Source: an uncultured Chromatiaceae bacterium (GTDB lineage: Bacteria > Pseudomonadota > Gammaproteobacteria > Enterobacterales > Alteromonadaceae). From it: a stretch of DNA of 64,000 bases. Where the stretch lies: the NCBI GenBank assembly GCA_937978655.1, contig CALJUX010000080.1, positions 15,753 to 79,752 of the forward strand, given 5' to 3'. Positions 1 through 7,850 of the stretch are shown here, piece by piece (within the stretch, counting starts at the first letter, position 1; each line of letters opens with the position of its first letter). Position numbers and translations under genes: made by a program. The notes under the pieces were generated by a model. The model was given only the letters and a program-made list of their open reading frames with translations. It made no database searches and was not told the DNA's origin.

Positions 1-442
1 GGATTTGCGGTTTTTTACTGCCCTGCCAGTCAAATTCGTCAAGCGCCAGCACCCCTTTGGCCAGCATATAATGACTGTCGCTCTGGTATAAGCGCTCGTT
101 AAAGACCACAGCCCGGTTCAGTTTGCGGGCATAAGGGTCAATCAGCAAATGCCGTGGTTCAAAAGTCAGGCCCTGTGCGGCCTGCTCCGGTCCGTCTGCG
201 CGCAACAGATATAAACTGCCAGGCGGGATATGCCGGACCTGTAAATGCCAGATATCGCCGGTTCTGGCGTCAAACGCCAGTTCTGCCAGCGGCTCTTCGG
301 TATCCGGACAAAACAGACACAAGCTGAGCGCACTGGCATCCGGCGCATACACCGCAAAGTTCCAGCAACCACTGGCCACATCCGTGCAATGGGCGCCCAA
401 TGGCGCTGCACAGCCAAATTCCGTCAGTAAATCTGCATTCAT
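1..442 (-). CDS. glgX: Glycogen debranching enzyme GlgX, N-terminal part (cut by window edge)
   Basis: Partial gene. About 147 codons are visible from the ATG at 442, and the reading frame runs off the left edge. The protein begins MNADLLTEFGCAAPLG and continues with a CBM48/isoamylase N-terminal pattern: WNFAVYAPDAS, a beta-rich stretch, then HLLIDPYARKLNRAV, close to the LLDPYAR motif of GlgX-type isoamylases. The family hydrolyses alpha-1,6 branches of phosphorylase-trimmed glycogen in the cytoplasm. It lies 12 bp downstream of glgB on the same strand, so co-transcription with malQ and glgB is likely. The catalytic domain is outside the window, so the TreX/GlgX assignment rests on the N-terminal module and the neighbours. 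Confidence 0.85.
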   Translation of the reverse strand, partial: MNADLLTEFGCAAPLGAHCTDVASGCWNFAVYAPDASALSLCLFCPDTEEPLAELAFDARTGDIWHLQVRHIPPGSLYLLRADGPEQAAQGLTFEPRHLLIDPYARKLNRAVVFNERLYQSDSHYMLAKGVLALDEFDWQGSKKPQI

Positions 443-454
443 GACCAGCTCTCT

Positions 455-2614
455 TTACCGGCTACTGCGCAGATATAAGGTTGATAACGGCGGCAGATCC
501 AGTGGCAGCTGCAAATCAGCTGCCGCGTGCAGCCGGGGGCCAACCGCATAATTGCTGCCCCAGTAATAAGTCGAATCGGTATTGAGGATCACCTCATAAT
601 CGCCCTGCGCCAATACCGGCAACGCAAAACCACTGCGTGGCACCGGCGTAAAGTTACTGACGACATACACCACATCACCGCTGCGGTCATAGCGGCGGAA
701 CGAGACGGTGCTGTGATCGGCATCCTGATGGTCAATCCAGGCAAAACCGGCGCCCTGATGGTCCAGTTCATACAGCGGCTTACAACGGCGATACGTATGA
801 TTTAAATCGCGAAACAGCTGCGATATACCACGATGTTTGGCGAAATCCAGCAAAAACCACGGCAATGCCAGATTGTGATTCCATTCAGTACCCTGGCCAA
901 ATTCATTGCCCATAAAATTCAGCTTTTTACCCGGATGGGCAAACATAAAGGCATAGTAGGCGCGTAAATTCGCCGCCTGTTGCCACTCGTCACCGGGCAT
1001 TTTATTCAGAATACTGCCTTTGCCATGCACCACTTCGTCATGCGACAGCGGCAGAATAAAATTCTCGTTGTAGGCGTATACCATCGAGAACGTCAGGTCA
1101 TTGTGATGGTATTTGCGATAAGCCGGATCTTTGCTGATATAGCGCAGCGTATCGTTCATCCAGCCCATATTCCATTTAAAGCCAAAGCCGAGGCCGCCCA
1201 TATCAACCGGGCGGCTGACACCGGCAAACGAAGTCGACTCTTCGGCAATCGTCATGGCCTTCGGATGTTTACTGTAAACTTCCTGATTCAGCCATTTCAG
1301 CAGGCTGATGGCTTCATAGTTGTGATTGCCACCATCGATATTTGGGATCCATTCACCATGTTCGCGCGAATAATCGAGGTACAGCATCGATGCCACCGCA
1401 TCGACGCGCAAGCCGTCGATATGGAATGTATCCAGCCAGAACAACGCACTGGCGACTAAAAACTGCCGGACATAATCTTTGCCAAAATCATAAATGCAGG
1501 AGTTCCAGTCCGGATGCCAGCCACGACGCGGGTCGGCATATTCATACAGATGACCACCGTCAAAACGGGCTAAACCATGACCGTCTTCGGGGAAATGCGC
1601 CGGTACCCAATCTAAAATCACCCCGATGCCGGCCTGGTGGCAGGCATCGACAAAGGCTTTAAACTGATCTGGCGTGCCAAAACGTGAGGTCACGGCAAAC
1701 ATGCCCAGCGGCTGATAACCCCAGGAACCGGTGTAAGGATGTTCCAGCACCGGCAGCAGTTCGATATGGGTGTAGCCCATATCCAGCACATAAGGAATAA
1801 GCTGCTCCGCCAGCTCCGGATAGCTCAGAAAACTGCCATCAGCATGGGTACGCCAGCTGCCTAAGTGCACCTCGTAGATACTCATTGGGCTGTGATAAGG
1901 CTGGTGCTCACGCGCCTGCCAGGCGCTGTCCTGCCACTGATAACGGCTGTGGTCAAACACCAAGGATGCATGCGACGGAAATTGCTCGGCGGCAAAGGCC
2001 ATAGGGTCGGCTTTATGCGGCAACAGGTGCCCGGCCGCATCTTTAATTTCAAATTTGTAACGCACGCCAGCCGCAACTTCCGGCATCACCAGCACCCAAT
2101 GGCCGCAAGCCGTGCGCTCCATCGGATGACAACGGCCATCCCAGTTATTCATGTCACCAATCAGGCTGACGCTGCTGGCATGCGGTGCGTACACTGCAAA
2201 TCGTGTTGCCTTCACGGTCTGTTTGCCGGCCTGCAGCGTAATCAGCTGAGCACCTAATTGCTGATACAGGTTTTCCGGTCTGGTGTTGACGTGGTGTACC
2301 GCAAAAAACGCTTCGTCTTTAAACTGATAGGGATCGACAAGGCTGTAGCTGTGATGACTGGTTTTTACTTCCAGGCGGTATGGCAACGGGTTCTTCCGCC
2401 GCGGCAGCTGCAGTTCAAACAGCCCAGGCACGGCGCTGACCGGCGTCATAGTCCCGAGCGCTTTGCCGTCATCCAGCGCCATAACCGCTACCTGCTGTGC
2501 AGATGGCAAAAAGGCCCGGATCATCAGGCCTTTTTCTGCAGTTTGCCAGCCCAGTACAGCAAATGGCTGCGCGCAACGCACGTCGTTTAAAGCTTGAAGC
2601 AGATGGTCTGGCAT
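455..2614 (-). CDS. glgB: 1,4-alpha-glucan branching enzyme GlgB
   Basis: 719 residues, the usual length for GlgB. It transfers alpha-1,4-glucan segments to make the alpha-1,6 branches of glycogen. It has an N-terminal CBM48-type region, a second beta module (VYAPHASSVSLIGDMNNWDG), then the GH13 barrel with the family landmarks: YEVHLGSWRT, DWVPAHFPEDGHGLARFDG, the nucleophile segment DGLRVDAVASML, the acid TIAEESTSF, and the transition-state residues LPLSHDEVVHGKGS. The start is the ATG at 2614, 75 bp after malQ. The order malQ-glgB-glgX suggests one operon for alpha-glucan storage and turnover. No glgC/glgA/glgP is visible; they may follow glgX outside the window. Confidence 0.97.
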   Translation of the reverse strand: MPDHLLQALNDVRCAQPFAVLGWQTAEKGLMIRAFLPSAQQVAVMALDDGKALGTMTPVSAVPGLFELQLPRRKNPLPYRLEVKTSHHSYSLVDPYQFKDEAFFAVHHVNTRPENLYQQLGAQLITLQAGKQTVKATRFAVYAPHASSVSLIGDMNNWDGRCHPMERTACGHWVLVMPEVAAGVRYKFEIKDAAGHLLPHKADPMAFAAEQFPSHASLVFDHSRYQWQDSAWQAREHQPYHSPMSIYEVHLGSWRTHADGSFLSYPELAEQLIPYVLDMGYTHIELLPVLEHPYTGSWGYQPLGMFAVTSRFGTPDQFKAFVDACHQAGIGVILDWVPAHFPEDGHGLARFDGGHLYEYADPRRGWHPDWNSCIYDFGKDYVRQFLVASALFWLDTFHIDGLRVDAVASMLYLDYSREHGEWIPNIDGGNHNYEAISLLKWLNQEVYSKHPKAMTIAEESTSFAGVSRPVDMGGLGFGFKWNMGWMNDTLRYISKDPAYRKYHHNDLTFSMVYAYNENFILPLSHDEVVHGKGSILNKMPGDEWQQAANLRAYYAFMFAHPGKKLNFMGNEFGQGTEWNHNLALPWFLLDFAKHRGISQLFRDLNHTYRRCKPLYELDHQGAGFAWIDHQDADHSTVSFRRYDRSGDVVYVVSNFTPVPRSGFALPVLAQGDYEVILNTDSTYYWGSNYAVGPRLHAAADLQLPLDLPPLSTLYLRSSR

Positions 2615-2689
2615 AACAAATCCTGTGTCATTAAAAGCGGGAACTGCGCGAGTTCCGGCAGAAAACCACCGGAACTATATGCATTAAGA

Positions 2690-4891
2690 TTACGAATATA
2701 AGCCTGTTCTGCGGTTCGCTGTCAATTGCTTCAGGTGAGAACTGATATGTTCCTGCTGTTCCAGTTGTTCCAGCGTCATGCTCAGTTTGCGTCGCCAGTT
2801 CGGATATTCGTCACTGGTGCCCGGCACGTTAACCGGTTCTGTCATCTCCATCCAGTCTTCCAGCTGCAGACATAACAACTGACAACTGCCACGCGCCAAA
2901 TGCTGTTGCAAGGCGAAACTGAGGGTGCGGTCCATGCCCAGATGTTCAACACTGCGCGGATAATCCGCCGGTAACATGCCGTGGCCATGCAACGAATCCA
3001 GAATACGCTGCTTCGATTTATGCCGGTCTTCATACAGACCTGGCAAAATCTCTTCAGTGTAAAGCCCCAGCTGCAGACCCAGCTTTAAATCTGAGCAATG
3101 CCAGAAACCAATTAACGTTGGCATATCGTGGGTAGTCAGTGCCGACATAGCCTGCACCGGATAATGCGCGGTAGAGGTATAACCGCCATCTTCAGCCTGT
3201 TCGAAGAAGAAGATCCGGTACGAATACATGCCAAATTGCTGCAGCAATTCAAAAATCCCATCCGGCACTGTGCCTAAGTCTTCCCCAATCACCACCGCCT
3301 GCTGGCGCTGACTTTCCAGCGCCAGAATGCCGAGTAAGTCCATGATTGGATAATACAGATAAGCGCCCTCACCAGCTGATGCTGAGCCTTTTGGCACCCA
3401 CCATAACCGCAACAACGCCATCACGTGGTCAATCCTGAGCGCACCAGAGTCGCGCATATTGGCGCGGAACAGGTCAATCATCGGCTGATAAGCCTGACGG
3501 AACAGTTCATACGGATACATCGGCGGCAGACCCCAATTCTGGCCTTTAGGTCCTAAAATATCTGGCGGCGCACCAACACTGGCGTCACGGCAATATAGCT
3601 CAGGATTGGCCCAGATCTCAGTCGAGGCTTCACTGACTCCGACGGCTAAATCGCGGTATAAACCGAGCAACATGCCGTGCTCTTTCGCCTGTTGCTGCAC
3701 TGCGGCCAGCTGCTGCTGCGCACAGAATTGCAGATAACTGAAGAAACCGATGTCATGCTGATTGGCTGCCGCGAATTGCTGCACGGCTTCGCTGTCAGCG
3801 CTGCGGTATTGTTCCGGCCAATTTGGCCAGCCCCAGGCGTGCGGGTCTTGTGCAATCAAATGCAGATGTAAAGCGTCATAGAGCGCAAGCTGGCGCAGGC
3901 TATCGCCGCCTTCTGCGACAAAACGGTTAAATTCCGCCGCCAGCGCCACGTCTTTTTGGCCATGGTCCAGATACCACTGATACAAAGCACGCAGCGCTGC
4001 CAGCTTCAGCTGCATCACGCCGCTGTAATCAACCCAATGCTTGTCGCGTTGTGTCTGCAGCTGCGCCTGAAAGTCAGGTTGCGCCAGCTGTTGTTGCAAA
4101 GCATCGCACTGCTTGAAGCCCGGCATTTGCGCCACGCTCAGATAAATCATATTGAGCCAGCGCCGGCTCGACGGGCTATAAGGACTCGCCGACTCCGGCA
4201 TCGCCGGATACAAGGCATGAATAGGATTCAGACCAACAAAATCAGCGCCCTGTGCCGCCAGGTGTTTCACCAGCCGGCCTAAATCGGCAAAGTCACCCAC
4301 GCCCCAGTTGCTGTCTGATTTCACCGCATACAGCTGGACCGAAATACCCCACTGTTTTTGCTGCATAAATGCTTGCGGCTGATAACAGCGTTCCGGTACC
4401 ACAATCAGTGACTGGCTGAAATCGTCGTCATCGCCGTCAATTTTCAGTGCCAGTTGGTGGTAACCGTATGAAAGTTGCAGCGGCAGCTGGAATTCGTATT
4501 GCTGGTACTCGACTTCATCGAACACCGACACTTGCGTCAGTTCACCGTCTTCGACCGCAACCAGACTGAATTGCTGTTGCGGACCATTTTCCGCCGTGAC
4601 AGTGACCGACAACTGCTGATGCACCAGCGCCAGCGGCAGGCGCAATTCGAGCTTGTACTGCTCGCCGCGGTTTTGTACTGACACCGGGTCCAGCGGCTCT
4701 GCCCAGTGCAACAGCTGGCGCTGGCGCAGCTGCGCCGCCGCTTTAGCCTCATCACTGACGTCAAAACCCAGCGCCTGCAGCATGCGTAACTGATCTTTTT
4801 CCGCCACTTCAGCCGGATCGCCCCAGGCATCAGTAAATTGCGTTTCAATGCCATTAAAGCCGATCAGTTCGGCCAGCAGTGTTTTGTCCAT
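2690..4891 (-). CDS. malQ: 4-alpha-glucanotransferase (amylomaltase) MalQ
   Basis: 733 residues, matching the long enterobacterial-type MalQ with an extra N-terminal beta region. The GH77 signature elements are visible: a WGVGDFADLGRLV segment, LNPIHALYP, PYSPSSRRWLN, the nucleophile segment LRIDHVMALLRLWWVP, the acid GEDLGTVPDGI, and TTHDMPT near the C-terminus. It disproportionates maltodextrins, releasing glucose, and would feed glucan remodelling with glgB and glgX. The ATG at 4891 has GGAG 5 nt upstream. It is divergent from gap across a 249-bp gap that holds the HexR-like sites, so the operators could act on both directions. Confidence 0.96.
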   Translation of the reverse strand: MDKTLLAELIGFNGIETQFTDAWGDPAEVAEKDQLRMLQALGFDVSDEAKAAAQLRQRQLLHWAEPLDPVSVQNRGEQYKLELRLPLALVHQQLSVTVTAENGPQQQFSLVAVEDGELTQVSVFDEVEYQQYEFQLPLQLSYGYHQLALKIDGDDDDFSQSLIVVPERCYQPQAFMQQKQWGISVQLYAVKSDSNWGVGDFADLGRLVKHLAAQGADFVGLNPIHALYPAMPESASPYSPSSRRWLNMIYLSVAQMPGFKQCDALQQQLAQPDFQAQLQTQRDKHWVDYSGVMQLKLAALRALYQWYLDHGQKDVALAAEFNRFVAEGGDSLRQLALYDALHLHLIAQDPHAWGWPNWPEQYRSADSEAVQQFAAANQHDIGFFSYLQFCAQQQLAAVQQQAKEHGMLLGLYRDLAVGVSEASTEIWANPELYCRDASVGAPPDILGPKGQNWGLPPMYPYELFRQAYQPMIDLFRANMRDSGALRIDHVMALLRLWWVPKGSASAGEGAYLYYPIMDLLGILALESQRQQAVVIGEDLGTVPDGIFELLQQFGMYSYRIFFFEQAEDGGYTSTAHYPVQAMSALTTHDMPTLIGFWHCSDLKLGLQLGLYTEEILPGLYEDRHKSKQRILDSLHGHGMLPADYPRSVEHLGMDRTLSFALQQHLARGSCQLLCLQLEDWMEMTEPVNVPGTSDEYPNWRRKLSMTLEQLEQQEHISSHLKQLTANRRTGLYS

Positions 4892-5036
4892 AAAGGCTCC
4901 AACTCGGTTTCGTCGCTTGGTCCATGCCGGATTTACACAGGGAACTGTACCCGGCTCCGGCTTTTGAGACTTTTTTTATCATCTGCCCGCAGTATAAGAC
5001 TTTAAAAAACAGCGTCGATGGCAAAATTGCAGATTA

Positions 5037-5051
5037 CGTCATTAAATTACA
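5037..5051 (-). promoter_or_regulatory. Putative HexR operator, distal site
   Basis: Read on the minus strand this is TGTAATTTAATGACG. Compared with the known HexR palindrome (about TGTAATnnnATTACA), the left half is perfect and the right half has two mismatches. It lies 63 bp, about six helical turns, upstream of a better match at 5100. HexR is a KDPG-sensing RpiR-family regulator that controls central carbon genes, including gap, in Shewanella and relatives. Assignment is by eye from one consensus. Confidence 0.4.
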
Positions 5052-5099
5052 TAAATACGATTGCATAACAAATTTCCGCTTGAAAATGGCGCAAAAAAA

Positions 5100-5114
5100 T
5101 GTAATTTTACTACA
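5100..5114 (+). promoter_or_regulatory. Putative HexR operator, proximal site of gap
   Basis: The sequence TGTAATTTTACTACA matches the HexR palindrome TGTAATnnnATTACA with one mismatch. It lies 26 bp upstream of the gap ATG, close enough to overlap the transcription start or leader. HexR regulation of a gap gene is established in Shewanella-type gammaproteobacteria. The site here is inferred from sequence only. Confidence 0.55.
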
Positions 5115-5140
5115 CAATTCGTCTGCATCAGGGGTGACTT

Positions 5141-6148
5141 ATGACAATTCGTGTCGCGATCAATGGTTTTGGCCGTATCGGCCGCAATGTTTTACGTGCT
5201 TTATATGAAAGTAAGAAGTCATACGATATTAAAGTGGTCGCCATCAACGATTTAGGCGACGCGGCGATCAACGCTCACCTGCTGAAGTACGACACGGCGC
5301 ATGGCATTTTTGCCGCCAATGTCGAGCATTCTGACAAAGCGATTTATGTCAATCAGGACGAGATCCTGACCTTAAGCGAACGCAATCCGGCGAATCTGCC
5401 TTGGGCTGATTTAAAAGTGGACGTCGTACTGGAATGTACCGGCCTGTTCACTGACCGCAAATCGGCCGGCGCTCACCTGCAGGCCGGCGCGAAAAAAGTC
5501 ATCATCTCAGCACCGGCCAAAGATGTTGATGCTACTGTCGTTTATGGTGTGAACCACGATGTGATCACCCCGGAAATGACCATCATTTCGAACGCCAGCT
5601 GCACCACGAACTGTCTGTCACCGATTGCCAAGCCACTGAATGACATTCTGGGCATTGAATCTGGCCTGATGACGACCATTCACGCTTATACCAACGATCA
5701 GCGTTTATCTGATGTGTACCACACCGACGTTCGTCGTGCGCGCGCAGCGGCGATGTCGATGATCCCAACCAAAACCGGTGCAGCAGCCGCTGTGGGTCTG
5801 GTTGTGCCGGCGTTAAAAGGCAAATTCGATGGCCTGGCCGTCCGCGTGCCGACTATTAACGTGTCTTTAGTTGACTTAACTTTTATCGCCGGTCGCGAAA
5901 CGACCATCGAAGAAGTCAACCAGATCATCCGTGACGCTGCGGCGCAGTTCCCGATGAATCAGGTGCTTGCGGTCAACGACCTGCCGCTGGTGTCGGTCGA
6001 CTTCAACCACAACCCGATGTCATCGATTTTTGATGCGACCGAAACCCGCGTCAACGGTCGTCTGGTCAAAGTGATGGCCTGGTATGACAACGAGTGGGGT
6101 TTCTCCAACCGCATGCTCGATAACACTGTGGAACTGATGAAGTCTTAA
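5141..6148 (+). CDS. gap: Glyceraldehyde-3-phosphate dehydrogenase, type I
   Basis: 335 residues. It oxidises glyceraldehyde-3-phosphate to 1,3-bisphosphoglycerate with NAD(P)+ in glycolysis and gluconeogenesis. The Rossmann start RVAINGFGRIGRNVLRA, the catalytic-cysteine block SNASCTTNCLSP, the phosphate-binding region around RRARAAAMSMIPT and the C-terminal VKVMAWYDNEWGFSNRM are all present. The ATG at 5141 follows GGGGTGACTT, a good ribosome binding site. It resembles the Gap of Shewanella/Pseudomonas more than enteric GapA; the erythrose-4-phosphate dehydrogenase paralogue (Epd) is the main alternative but less likely. A terminator follows, so it looks monocistronic. Confidence 0.95.
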   Translation: MTIRVAINGFGRIGRNVLRALYESKKSYDIKVVAINDLGDAAINAHLLKYDTAHGIFAANVEHSDKAIYVNQDEILTLSERNPANLPWADLKVDVVLECTGLFTDRKSAGAHLQAGAKKVIISAPAKDVDATVVYGVNHDVITPEMTIISNASCTTNCLSPIAKPLNDILGIESGLMTTIHAYTNDQRLSDVYHTDVRRARAAAMSMIPTKTGAAAAVGLVVPALKGKFDGLAVRVPTINVSLVDLTFIAGRETTIEEVNQIIRDAAAQFPMNQVLAVNDLPLVSVDFNHNPMSSIFDATETRVNGRLVKVMAWYDNEWGFSNRMLDNTVELMKS

Positions 6149-6164
6149 GCCGACTTTAGCGAAC

Positions 6165-6195
6165 ACAAGGCGACTGCGGTCGCCTTTGTTATTTC
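6165..6195 (+). terminator. Rho-independent terminator of gap
   Basis: GGCGAC-tgcg-GTCGCC forms a perfect 6-bp GC-rich stem, extended by ACAA/TTTGT pairing on the flanks and followed by TTTGTTATTTC. It lies about 20 bp after the gap stop codon. Confidence 0.75.
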
Positions 6196-6316
6196 TGTCT
6201 CCGGCGCACAGTTTCGTAAGCAGCACCGACCAGTGAAAATCTGCCCGCCCGTGCTTGCTTAACTGAACTGTGCAGCACACAATCAAGGCGCATTTCACCG
6301 CTAAGAGCTTCAATTT

Positions 6317-7141
6317 ATGGCCAATTTTATCCATCTGGACGGTTACGCCCATCTCGTTGCTTTACCTTGTATTCGTTTTAGTTTTGCCGACTATAGCGCG
6401 GTCGTGTCGCTGTATGGCGGACAAGTACTGTCGCTGAAAAAAGCCGGTGAAGAATTACTCTGGTTATCCCCAACCACAGACTGGCAACAGCAGCAGCCAA
6501 TTCGCGGCGGCGTGCCGGTGTGCTGGCCCTGGTTTGGCCCGGCCAGCCCTGAATTGACCAAAACTGTAGTGCCGAATCACGGTCTGGCCCGCACCGCGAT
6601 GTGGCAACAAGTGGCGGACGAGAGCTGCAGCGACCACGCCTTGCTGATTTTGCAGGCTGAATTTGACAATATTCCCTGGCACAACGGCAAGGTACGGCTG
6701 CAATGCCAATATCAGCTCAGCGACAAAGGCCTGCACTTGCACCTGCACTGCAGTGATTTAACGATGCAGCAGGCTGCGCTTCACAGCTATTTTGCCTGTG
6801 ATGATGTCCGCCTGGCCACTGTTACGCCATTGCCGCCGACTTTTATTAACAAAGTGGCGCCGGCACAAACAGCCGGTGCGCTCAATTTTGGCGAAGAAAC
6901 CGACCGGATCTATCCGGGCGCAGCGGCCACATTAACGCTGCAAACGCCAGCAACGCTGCGGTTACAGCAGGTCGGTCATGACGCATCTGTGGTGTGGAAC
7001 CCGGGACAGGTTAAAGGCAGTGCCGCGCACGATGTCGGCGCAGAGCAATGGGCGAAATTTGTTTGCGTTGAAACCGCGCGGTTAGCTTTAGACGACAACA
7101 CCGCACTCAATCTGCAGATGACGGTAGGCCGCGCCGGCTGA
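6317..7141 (+). CDS. yeaD: D-hexose-6-phosphate mutarotase (YeaD family)
   Basis: 274 residues. The family interconverts alpha and beta anomers of glucose-6-phosphate in the cytoplasm and is commonly found next to gap, as in E. coli gapA-yeaD. Family features: VSLYGGQVLSLKKAGEELLWLSP near the N-terminus, PIRGGVPVCWPWFGP, the His-containing PNHGLARTAMW, and a late VVWNPG segment before the KFVCVETA block. It starts at the ATG at 6317 and follows the gap terminator, so it probably has its own promoter. It converges with the small lipoprotein gene 10 bp downstream. Confidence 0.92.
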   Translation: MANFIHLDGYAHLVALPCIRFSFADYSAVVSLYGGQVLSLKKAGEELLWLSPTTDWQQQQPIRGGVPVCWPWFGPASPELTKTVVPNHGLARTAMWQQVADESCSDHALLILQAEFDNIPWHNGKVRLQCQYQLSDKGLHLHLHCSDLTMQQAALHSYFACDDVRLATVTPLPPTFINKVAPAQTAGALNFGEETDRIYPGAAATLTLQTPATLRLQQVGHDASVVWNPGQVKGSAAHDVGAEQWAKFVCVETARLALDDNTALNLQMTVGRAG

Positions 7142-7151
7142 CGCCAGCAAC

Positions 7152-7562
7152 TTAGTGGCGAAATACCACAAACTGATCCGACAGGCGCTGCTCAGCGCCT
7201 TTTTCATCGATAAACAACAGATCCAGCTGCCAGCGCATCTGTTCATCAGCACAGGCCCCCAGCAGAAACTGGGTTTGCCAGGTCAGTTGTGTGGGATCTG
7301 CGTTTTGTTGCCGGTTAAAAAACAACGGCAGCGTTGGCATATCCATACTCAGCCCTACTAACACGGCTTTGTGCAGCTGCCAGCCCGGCGGGGTATGAAT
7401 ATCAAGCTGCAGCGGCGACTCAGTCTGTAACCGGGCCGGCTGATAAATCAGTGCCGCAGGCCCCTTTTGCACCAGCCGTTGCGACTGCGCAGCCGGCGTC
7501 TGCGGGGTGCAGGCGCCAGCCAGAAAAATCAGACACAAGCACAGCAAATTTTTCGCAGACAT
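7152..7562 (-). CDS. Small putative lipoprotein of unknown function
   Basis: 136 residues. An N-terminal signal with lipobox LAGAC (Cys at about residue 18) predicts an acylated, membrane-anchored periplasmic protein. The mature part is beta-rich and carries the phrase VGLSMDMPTLPLFF, typical of small proteins that read like YtkA/FixH-type beta-sandwiches; I see no catalytic motif. The ATG at 7562 follows AAGGGA. It sits divergently from ccoN, so a link to oxidase maturation or copper handling is possible but unproven. Its promoter must lie in the shared 288-bp gap. Confidence 0.7.
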   Translation of the reverse strand: MSAKNLLCLCLIFLAGACTPQTPAAQSQRLVQKGPAALIYQPARLQTESPLQLDIHTPPGWQLHKAVLVGLSMDMPTLPLFFNRQQNADPTQLTWQTQFLLGACADEQMRWQLDLLFIDEKGAEQRLSDQFVVFRH

Positions 7563-7685
7563 CGGTCATTCCCTTTACAGCACACGGCAGTATTCTATCC
7601 TATTCCCACAGCTGCGGAAATTGTTGCTTCAATTGAATATTTTCTGAGCAGCAACATTGTTCTAAATCATAAAACCGGCGTATCT

Positions 7686-7734
7686 GCCTATCTTTTTAGG
7701 GGTAAAGCTCGTATGATCCGGCGCAAAGATAGGC
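7686..7734. other. Long inverted repeat in the lipoprotein-ccoN intergenic gap
   Basis: GCCTATCTTT (7686-7695) and AAAGATAGGC (7725-7734) are perfect 10-bp inverted copies around a 29-nt spacer. They lie about 120 bp upstream of ccoN in the 288-bp gap 7563-7850. I could not find a convincing FNR box (TTGAT-N4-ATCAA) elsewhere in this gap. The repeat could be a regulator site, a leader-RNA stem or a small RNA; nothing further identifies it. Confidence 0.5.
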
Positions 7735-7850
7735 TGTGAAAGTGTGCTGAGTCAGTGGTTTGGCGGCAATTGCAGCGTGTCTAAAATAAGAAAGGTCGCC
7801 CTCGGGTGTTTTCATTTACTAACTAGCAAAAAACTGCAGCGGAACTCAAC

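Noticed and set aside
4924..5208. 94-residue open frame overlapping the gap promoter
   Set aside because: It overlaps the operators and the start of gap in another frame and has no family-like features.
7563..7850. FNR box upstream of ccoN
   Set aside because: I looked for TTGAT-N4-ATCAA and near variants and found only TTCAATTGAA-like sequence that does not fit.
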